NCBI RefSeq assembly: GCF_018860525.1
Contig: NZ_JAHKPM010000050.1
Location: 1-64,000, forward strand
Length of the DNA: 64,000 nucleotides
Direction of reading: 5' to 3'
DNA from: Vibrio hepatarius
GTDB taxonomy: Bacteria; Pseudomonadota; Gammaproteobacteria; Enterobacterales; Vibrionaceae
In this document: positions 25,501-30,900 of the stretch, piece after piece
How the letters are laid out: each line of letters begins with the position of its first letter
Numbering within the stretch: position 1 is the stretch's first letter
Notes under the pieces: generated by a model
Seen by the model: the letters and a program-made list of their open reading frames with translations, nothing else
Told to the model about the DNA's origin: nothing
Databases searched by the model: none
Made by a program: the position numbers and the translations under genes

Positions 25501-27127
25501 TCTCGATGAGCTCAAAGCTCAACTTGAAAGCTTTCGACAAGCGGTTATGGCTTCGGATTGGGTGAGCTATGACAGTAGTTTGCTTCTCATTGCTCATGCT
25601 AAAAATGGTCAGACGAAAATAGACTTTAAGTTTATTGATCCCGCACATCCAGTTACTCGACAAGCTGGCACGAATAGTCAGGCGTTAAACTCAGGAAAAT
25701 CAGCGATGCAAGATAGCATCAACTGGATGTCAGAAGAAATTGATCAAATCCTATATAGAAGAAGCGCTGCCAGAGAAGGTTTGATGTCTTATGAAAGCCC
25801 AACAAGTAGTAGAATACTATCAAGTTCAAGTGCTGAAAATTTAACAGTATTGGATGATATTGTCGTTGAGGAAGGGTTTAAACCATATATAAAACCCAAT
25901 GGTAGAGACTACATCTATTTCCCATTTATGAATGACGAACGAGTGACCGAGAGGCTGATACCATTACTTAGAGATAGGATAAGTAATGGTAAACCACCGA
26001 TTGAGGTTGTGTTTAAAAATCAGGAGCAAATAGATACGTTTAGGGAAATCCTTAATCGTGTTTTTCCAGCTAACTCTCGACTGGAGGCTGGCCTTGAGTA
26101 TCTTTACACGAGCGCTAACAAGATGGATCTTAGTGATTTACGATCTTCGGATACTCTCTATGTCAGTGGGCATGGACAACCTGGTCAAGGGTACGTGTAT
26201 AGTGCAGCTTCACCAAATGCCGATAAAGTGAATGCTAGACAAGTCGCTAAAGACATTGATGGTATGCTGTTACCCGATGATGTGACAGTTAAAGTTGCGG
26301 CGTGTAATAGTGCAAGTGAGCGCACCATAATAGCTCCTTCATCGAGAGTGGACGGCGATTTATATGCTCACATTACAGAACCAGCGAATATGGGGGACTT
26401 TGATGCTTCACTGGCAGGGAAGCTTGAGATCGCACTAAAAACCCTTCAAGAAGGTCGGGAGTTGGGTAAGGTCTATGGGTATTTGGGCTATATCACGAAC
26501 AGGCGAATTCAGACGGGTATGGGTAAAATTCAAGGTGGTCAACTAACATTTGGTACTTCCACTCATGCAGTTGCTGGCTTTGATATATTAGGTGACTCAA
26601 GTGCTCGTCTGGTTGATTTTAGGCGGAGTGACATGATGCGTGGTCGGTTTTACGATCCAAACCCTATGTTAGGGAAGCATGGGTTACAGGAATTATATTC
26701 GCATATGCCTCCGTTAAATCTTGCGCTGAGGCAGGAAGATCTACAACCTAAGCTCTTAAAACGAAGAGGCTTAGCTCTCATACAAGCTCAAGGCAGTGAG
26801 CCAAATAAACAAGTTTACTTTGCCGAGGCAGAAGAATCATCAGCACAACGTGAGGCTTGGTATACAGTATGGGAAAACACCGCGAGGGCTAGTGACACTC
26901 CAAATACTGATGTTTTTCTAGCTTACAACGGTAGGCAACTAAATATAGAAGATATAGTAAAACATATGGATAGTGGTGGTTTACAGCAATATAAAGAGGC
27001 ATCAGGATACATTGGTACTAACCCAGTTTCTTTCGTCAGAGTTGTTCGAGTCTCGGAAGATAGCGTACAGGAGGAGAACCAATACGAGATTACGGTAGAA
27101 ACTCTGGAAACCCAACTGCTTGAGTAA
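16529..27127 (+). CDS. Giant type A mosaic toxin-like protein 2 (3532 aa): two M91-like proteases, kinase-like, inositol-polyphosphate-kinase-like and caspase-like modules
   Basis: The GTG start at 16529 and the first residues are shared with giant 1. Modules in order: SGLTSIETNR (28-38); helical N-terminus; PFSRRSRVAKDWGM (about 700); two HExxH modules, HEMLHLYYH (His1097) and HELLHLYD (His1331), each followed by a conserved EH-V-G motif; a long unrecognised region holding an internal duplication (about 1945 and 2187); membrane hairpin (about 2337-2385); kinase-like module (Lys2525, Asp2615, DFD at 2634); GWGSARLP linker (2722); and an IPK-like domain with LDVKFSD (Asp2918, Lys2920), SSLLLI and IDPAH (Asp3037), resembling the P-x-x-x-D-x-K-x-G and SSLLF-IDFAH signatures. 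Next is a caspase-like His3215/Cys3259 pair. The last 250 residues are not recognised. No export signal is visible. Confidence 0.74.
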   Translation: MPNDSKVLVPYNVLNTPSLDATPLLYAGSGLTSIETNRAAAERATHESPQTPRWPIGNESEPSAPIEELNVPQVLEKRRSTSADPLEAVWQAWQDKYEQAKTFIEQGYNEQEIDIQRDLITELKQAKEAITNIPAELSSPVDAMISDANSKSKGWIDELAESDRANAYQLARHIDGSLKVVTEALKAFKHDQDLELETWKEKISAGYKQKHGLTQDTDNLRHHITLRRHAVRERLKDVRHELESSKNKIQRKGWRNTFKREAEVKAYFEQVMNALEVVINEFKGKKKQFEPSFKDSAASMFISQAGQSKEEKRQRGEHEQDKASKGIDLAELEVAMGEQILKFEDAAIKVGKGAKNKMAKVVMQVARTPTYVAPTAMHLLHKARSPMAKGVNKALNHNLSDEDQIIRSIVRSLCWTLIQPAFRMQYDYAPLLGAAQSLAKSKHNTADSADVLETMTEGSAATSGINKAASAQSEEVSGEAEQSRQEVLEPSLKKAQQTSESLLAQVSLGGNGALREVLNHYQADDLTQLLEQLQSLSLSEETPDTKIRPSLDRDVQTLKNLLAQEPSSRGAQLNQVSASERERLVNILSTIKDMGLSEQRFKETVEYFLGVGQQVLTKEGQESLGNIVVKIEDALRKGEAYKKVRAMALRLRSRATKASDYQDSSLDSIIHKARFAGLAARDAYDELDSLALKHTGQPLGPFSRRSRVAKDWGMCANEVLREAGHTDAALLPDTEMIRHALTERDMLTGLVSEKDPLGIFFSTRIAGEWRYAYRDKTIKPMSPAEYATQEKTLAEFIVGWSQKRLARGVVVSFIEGGMDVVGGLTVTPIKIGVRAGIKVPISLIRIGYDVHKIKQGVMPGEDKPYKVIKARITHRLEQLGFKMVMIPVGSTVKTVFAAGVSAAAHAHNAMVEKEEDKVKISSWAKVLGTEASLTGGSVPVTLGVKTAVNLVMEPSPKLTTDEQQVVEQIKQALAGESASEELDAVDESNPISNAYPDINRGEGEYKEAVDVSLAKIANTPFGRDLIESMNKQGIKITQPSEEERLRQQDGQTFYATYAKPELNTIFFDPWNTLAAEHAEQADDKPWLRRDPSIALFHEMLHLYYHSHPVKVNYQDDWLTIDELGEKLAPEGASEEEKESLSHGIFEHFVAGADYDANGVHLPFSDPSFIEQSAQVDNGRYISENDYREAFYRAQGQAVIKRLDYGDSSFSGHDGDRYAPSSQSGEDQAEDWQYKVSETHTIGIKGTQEYFDDVSVVLDDLKDTEQGKRLLEAMSSPQFSIRLPAKEVLEGVEYYPASADLDNSIIYFDPLSTLSLNGETGGDEQAQIILFHELLHLYDNNNLANDSYSDDIKLLEHMVVGLPYTLGEDVLDFSDTNIKKQYLRDGSQVFTVNQLREELGIDPRLHYSDVENAIDGRAYFRRPISRNAQLHISLLQRVEELEEKIRVARWNINDADSIFSRPYRRRQRKKIAKWERELSNNIQPKLDQLENTLPAIEKVAYAKLWTRDAQALRPETAYVDGGMGRLYQTTNQSEIDKERQKARQYLESSRNELNQRGLGSSYTGRFDNQVRSLDEFKEEMIEDLNPAYTSGDVVKVYAWILAKKQSLNELIVREGNTPSLRQQKALLEEAERIIIGQRNLSRLPEVRQLFFNPSSDQTMNLAEEITNDISASSVFEGYRLPLLPTEMMYLEKQGFKSKETLLNKILQYRQGRGELHVNVQQVEAEFYASMKDIVQDNETYTVAQQREEIRSHGGLIAYEREIMNKTYMAYFFDRVSPDSAAYRYWKENGIDQPGKVKFAIEHIDRSPSQVDDYIQENKGTSYRGLERLIGKQITYTSGFSQERYTIGYKNIESALGKEYLYSVNQEELDSVNWSTERYTKLLRERVTEKIESIADNNEREVALNLLDRALKPVQYREDPRDIPHIIKPYVGYPRESIGEIIKGDSYPLENMMVIIDGDNYTMISLMPDGQVHNFSSRQDLNRFFRNPSNHEYLLSHASLYNQMDGRSKKGMATILEELSASKDHRNDNRYILTNELKHRMDAKSVFSSLAAGSKGYYQSKLYSEIDLVTAVKKHYRKGLSDTGSVIIEPSYELPEAYQNDSFNKLYGILKHKNADLQPMITDQIDDFKNNHLDVFKGYLKTEYKNIVNKAQLEGTLSSQEATDIINHPERMFIPSLRNQVKHYPLEGMLMTKRGNTVILISLQSNGGVHKFDSERDFNLFFANPANKDYILSHMSERNKQPRGIKEKGPSEFLDTLASWSNKYRGTNFVADELIEPLAEDKFAPHPVQNPDEIINVKPVRFNAADDAFEIMATRMLDRLRSDADTLLTSHSEWKTDKFFEISGYVLAAASIMLTAGAAAGVGGVYVAGSAFVVDMISAAHGITEGLYVVIHGDTSEQRKLGLLPLVLAPLDMFGAAGGAAELRRLGKAGGTVTDSLATGGRRLPPVEESNEFDGIRTQKNRRRSIRAVLDNFGLTRRGNSQTSVFDALPKMEQSPSWYTADNLYTPKTSAHGVIFKDPDNPDRLIKFYKRPSDRGIAENNRDVLNKLYDQDAELNTLRGIDGETYYAVNMPKMKGISIENIEEPDIMLDLLRRIEESDFIAHWVGKLQDNGIRVEDLNLGSVLYDPSTRDFSLVDFDSSTISDSVSNSHYKQMYRSLHTPIRDQLVKKAKTLYEGQEEMLDTVKRVEEKLNLRFRELMSHNEYGEESFSILMKRQNDAGDREGWGSARLPMGGDAAGSQSVPSTNGRNIYGHDNPMSKPRQDVNSDGTWVGEQGTFYDDVDLTDILPDDRPWANLGTSSRPRSVDYEGNSYRIKYTDERSAEAGRTTQYRASLISDSGEEIPVRIKVATNCSEAYAYVGKSGSPMNSYMPELVGVTDSQGLPISDIGRGQIREEPIFLILRDEVKALEETGSSVRKVLDVKFSDVRLRSTPAERAVNGYPEKSSLYYAAKNKAMDSSGIPFINHSGGNELNKFLAIRNTKKKLLSVLNMADNLDELKAQLESFRQAVMASDWVSYDSSLLLIAHAKNGQTKIDFKFIDPAHPVTRQAGTNSQALNSGKSAMQDSINWMSEEIDQILYRRSAAREGLMSYESPTSSRILSSSSAENLTVLDDIVVEEGFKPYIKPNGRDYIYFPFMNDERVTERLIPLLRDRISNGKPPIEVVFKNQEQIDTFREILNRVFPANSRLEAGLEYLYTSANKMDLSDLRSSDTLYVSGHGQPGQGYVYSAASPNADKVNARQVAKDIDGMLLPDDVTVKVAACNSASERTIIAPSSRVDGDLYAHITEPANMGDFDASLAGKLEIALKTLQEGRELGKVYGYLGYITNRRIQTGMGKIQGGQLTFGTSTHAVAGFDILGDSSARLVDFRRSDMMRGRFYDPNPMLGKHGLQELYSHMPPLNLALRQEDLQPKLLKRRGLALIQAQGSEPNKQVYFAEAEESSAQREAWYTVWENTARASDTPNTDVFLAYNGRQLNIEDIVKHMDSGGLQQYKEASGYIGTNPVSFVRVVRVSEDSVQEENQYEITVETLETQLLE
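23978..24661 (+). repeat. Kinase-like module, copy 2
   Basis: Paralogue of 11131-11814: same length, same motifs (IKFYK, VEDLNLGS, VDFDSS) and the same Asn-to-Ser change. Here the module stands before the GWGS linker, whereas in giant 1 it stands after it. Confidence 0.6.
24692..24850 (+). repeat. Conserved inter-cassette linker, copy in giant 2
   Basis: This encodes about 53 residues beginning GWGSARLPMG and ending near GTWVGEQGT, matching the linker in giant 1. It joins the kinase-like module to the IPK-like module. Confidence 0.6.
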
Positions 27128-27173
27128 CCAGTTTACAACCTTATGCAAGGATTGAAATGGATTTTAGGTCTTC

Positions 27174-27205
27174 AAAAAAACACCGCCAATAGGCGGTGTT
27201 TTTTT
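27174..27205. terminator. Bidirectional-type terminator after giant 2
   Basis: AACACCGCC-AATA-GGCGGTGTT with an A tract before and a T tract after. It is a third copy of the array terminator stem and again sits right against a type A upstream block. Confidence 0.8.
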
Positions 27206-27290
27206 GCGTGTTTCGTACGTTCCACCATCGTTTTAATTGGCTATACTACCTATCGTTTTACAAGTTTAAAATTAAGGGTAATTTAACGTG
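27204..27290 (+). promoter_or_regulatory. Type A upstream block, copy 3 (divergent)
   Basis: TTGCGTGTTTCGTACG then CATCGTTTTAATTGG aligns with the other two blocks. The first repeat is degenerate (TGTTTC at 27209); the second CGTTTT is at 27229, keeping the 20-bp spacing. The ribosome site is TTAAGGGTAA. Confidence 0.5.
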
Positions 27291-27692
27291 TCGGATGAGT
27301 CTCCAGAACCATCATCACCAAATACAATCAAATCTTTAACTTCTCTTGCAACACCATTGGTGTTTGCTGAATCTGGCCTCACCTCGATTGATGCTAATCG
27401 TATCAAGTCACAAGGGCAAAGTTTTTGGCATTCCTTGCAAGATACTTTTGAACACTCAGCGGATTTGTTGAAGCAGGAGGTAAGCCAACAGTACCATGAT
27501 ATTCATGACCAAGTGGAAACGGAGTTTCAAGAAGTTAAACAGACGATAGAGTCTATACCGGAAGAGATATCCAAACAGGTGGATTCTGCTGTAACGGATG
27601 TCACAGAGAAAGTGAATGATTACCAACTCGATAAGCGTATTGAGAGTAGTTTTGATTCTTTAAAGAATGCTGTTGATGTATTTAAATGGTAG
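27288..27692 (+). CDS. Free-standing type A N-terminal module (134 aa)
   Basis: GTG start behind TTAAGGGTAA. The product contains PLVFAESGLTSIDANR, matching the SGLTSIETNR motif of both giants. A helical stretch (SIPEEISKQVDSAVTDVTEKV) follows, matching ITNIPAELSSPVDAMIS in giant 2. It ends NAVDVFKW where giant 2 continues EALKAFKHDQ, so the stop falls at the end of the first helical module. Either it is the stump of a third giant gene or a deliberate small partner; no later giant-type sequence is seen in the next 220 bp. No membrane segment or signal peptide is present. Confidence 0.7.
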   Translation: MSDESPEPSSPNTIKSLTSLATPLVFAESGLTSIDANRIKSQGQSFWHSLQDTFEHSADLLKQEVSQQYHDIHDQVETEFQEVKQTIESIPEEISKQVDSAVTDVTEKVNDYQLDKRIESSFDSLKNAVDVFKW

Positions 27693-27912
27693 TCAGCCTA
27701 TTGAACTGAAAAAATCCTAGCAACAGTGGATATTCCTCCAAAGTAAAGGTAGAAAATTACTTTAAAATCACAATACTGAATTTTTCATTAATTATATGTG
27801 AGTGTTTTAATAGAAACCAAATACATTATCCATAGCTATTTACAATCTAGATATTTATATTTTAGATAGGCTGAAAGCTCACATAAATTTATATAATGAG
27901 GAGCTTCAGTTT
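27693..27912. other. Intergenic region before type B toxin 2
   Basis: About 220 bp of very AT-rich sequence with no supported gene and no recognisable remnant of a giant gene. A GAGGAG ribosome site precedes the ATG at 27913. A promoter is expected here but I could not place it with confidence. Confidence 0.5.
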
Positions 27913-30900
27913 ATGACCGAAGAAATCAATCCCCTTAATTCACTACCCCCTTATGTTTTTGGGGAAGTGAGCAATACTAATTTGTCCGTTTCCTCCAGTA
28001 CTGATCATTTAACAACACCGCTTATCTTACCTTGGAATGGTATTTCAGAGGATGGGACTTCAAGCCGTTCAAAGAGAACACGTCGAGATACCTATGCATT
28101 TAATCCAGCATCGAGCCCAGTTCGGCTTGATACAATATCGGAAGTTCATGGTAGGTTAACTCGTAGGCTAGCGAGTATGTCAACGTCAGACCTCAATTCC
28201 TTGTCATCTGAAGTCTTTATGATGGATCAGCTTAACTGGCTTCGTTGTTATTTTAGTTCTGACCCAGAGGCATTGAGGTACATAGATGGTGATCTGAGAG
28301 CTCGAAGTTTATGTTTGCAGTGGAATGTACATAGTGATACAGATTCTGTTTTACTCGATGATCTGTTGGCAGTTGGATTCCCTGGATTGACTGATGGCGT
28401 GAGTGCGACAAGCCCTGCGATCTTAGTCAGTCGAATCAATGACGGTGGAGCACGAACATGGGATGCATTCCATGTACTCCCTTTGGGAAAGATATTTGGC
28501 GCCTCCGATGGCATGAGGCTTAAAGCCGCATGGGGGCGAGCTACTTGTCGACCTCTCTATCAAAAATCGGATAAGTATCGTCGAGGGTATGCGTCAGGCT
28601 CCACTGGTTTACCGTCAAAGGTGGACTTTATAAAAGGCTCACTACTGTGGGCATATAACCAAATACGATCAGAGGGCACGGACAAAACGATACGCAGCAT
28701 TACTGCCGCTGAACGCTATGAACAATTGGAGCGAGATATGCAGGCTCGCTTTGGCTTCTCACAGGGAGAATTTGAGCGTACACCACAAGATCCAGAAATA
28801 TTGAGCACTCTAATTCGGTTACAAGGTGCGGTGGCATACCTAGCTTATGATCATGCCGTGCTTATGGGTAGCAACCCTCGACTAGAACCAGCAGGAGAGG
28901 GCTATGCGGGGTATATGAATCTGCGTAACATGTTTACCGCTTTATTAGCAGGTTTGAGGCGGTATTTGGCTACATCAAAATCAAATATGTTGGAAGTCAA
29001 AGCCCAAGCGTTAACTGCGGGCACTCTATTAGATACTGTTAATGCGAATATGAAAAACTTACTAGACGCAGAAGTAAGAAAGTTTGTCGCTAAATTTTCG
29101 ACTAAGTATCCCCGCATCCCTCTTACGGAAGGTTCGACGTTTTTGATTAGAAGTTTGTCGGTTCCCCTTATAGCTCCCGTGGGACCATTGGGGGCAGCGT
29201 CTTACCCAATTGGATCGAATCCATATACAACGGAGAGAATGTCACTTTCTGACATGTTGATGAAGCCAATACCAAGCGGTGAATGGTATTACCCAGATGG
29301 ACGGTCAGTTTCTAATGGGGACAAGGCTTGCATCGTGGATGAGGTCACAAAAACCAGATATGACATGGACACAGAAATTCCATTTCGCTTTGACCAAGTT
29401 CTTCGTTCAAAACAAGCAGACTACACTAGTGTGCTGGGAAGTGCGTTAGAACTCCATGCCAACCAGTTTGTTAATAATGAAGCGAATCCAGCACATCAAA
29501 GAGAGTTGGTTGAAAAATTTAAAAAAGGTAAGAAGCCAGCCTATAAATGTGCCTTTAAAGGCCACACGGTTTATGGGTCAGTATTTATTCCATATTTAGA
29601 TGACGATGGTCAAACGAAATACGGTTCGGATTTGAGTAAAAACGGTCTTCTGTATTCTCCATACAATGGTTTTGTTTGGCTTGAAACCGACCGCTTTACG
29701 GATATTCAATATGTAGCAATAAGAAATGGACTGAGTATACAAGGAAAGACCGAGCTTGATGCCGCTATGGATGTAAAAAGTCTGCCCACAACAGGCATGA
29801 TATATCCGGGCTATATGGGGATGGGTGGATATGCTCAGACCCCACCAATTTCAGTGGGACCTTTGCGGTATTTTGATGGTCAAGTGGATAGCGAACATTT
29901 GACGTTCAATTACAGTACAACGCCCCTCTATCTGACCAATTCTATTTCAGAGTACTTTGATGAGGTGTTCTCAGCTTCTCATTTGTCATTACAAGATAGA
30001 TGGGATGAGATAAGAGATCACTTGATGTTAGCTGTCAGCATTCTAAATATCGCTGCAATACCTTTCCCTTATCTTGGTCTTGCATTGATTGCAGGCAACA
30101 TCACCATAGCTATTGTCACTCTTGCCGATCGCACCTCAACTACAGGAGATAGAGCTTGGGCTATTGCTGACTTAGTCTTGGAACCACTTGGTGCAGTAGG
30201 AGACATCTTAACTTTGTCCAAGAGAGGAACCAAAATGTTGACTGATATTGCGCAGACTTCCGGAGCAAACTCTCCAGCCTTTACCCGAAAGCTTATAGAG
30301 CTTGCGCAAGTTGAGTTGATAAAACAGCCTAAGAGAGTGAACGATAAGATAGTGGGTATCGTAGGTCGCATTGGTGATAACTCTGATTATCCAAGTTTTG
30401 CGTCCGCGACACTCACTCCAAATGTCCCTTCAGAAGGGATGTGTCGAGGTTTAGCATTCAAAGATGCTATCAGCCGATTAAATGGCTCGCCTATTGATAA
30501 GCTAACCACAGAGTTTTCTCAAAACTTATCCTTAGCAGATGATGTTCAAGTTTTACATCATACTCAGCCTGTGGTGTTAAATCGTTCGCAAGTACTGAGT
30601 AGTCGAGAAGCAAGGCTCGCAACAAGAAAGGCTGTGGGAGCATCAGAGAGGGGAGCTAACTCCGTTAGCCTAGATGAAGAAATGACATTCTCACGAGCGA
30701 ATGCGGAGATCTTGGTTCAATTAGCTAAACATGATGAGTTGAGTATAGTAATCGGCACTCGTACTCATGCAGTTTCCCTTTCTAAATCTGGAATAGGAGC
30801 GAATGCAAAACTGACTTTATTTGACTCAGCGGCAGACCAGCTCTTTGAGTGGCCACTCGGCAATGAAAAGCAAAATGTCGTTGATATACTCAATTATATT

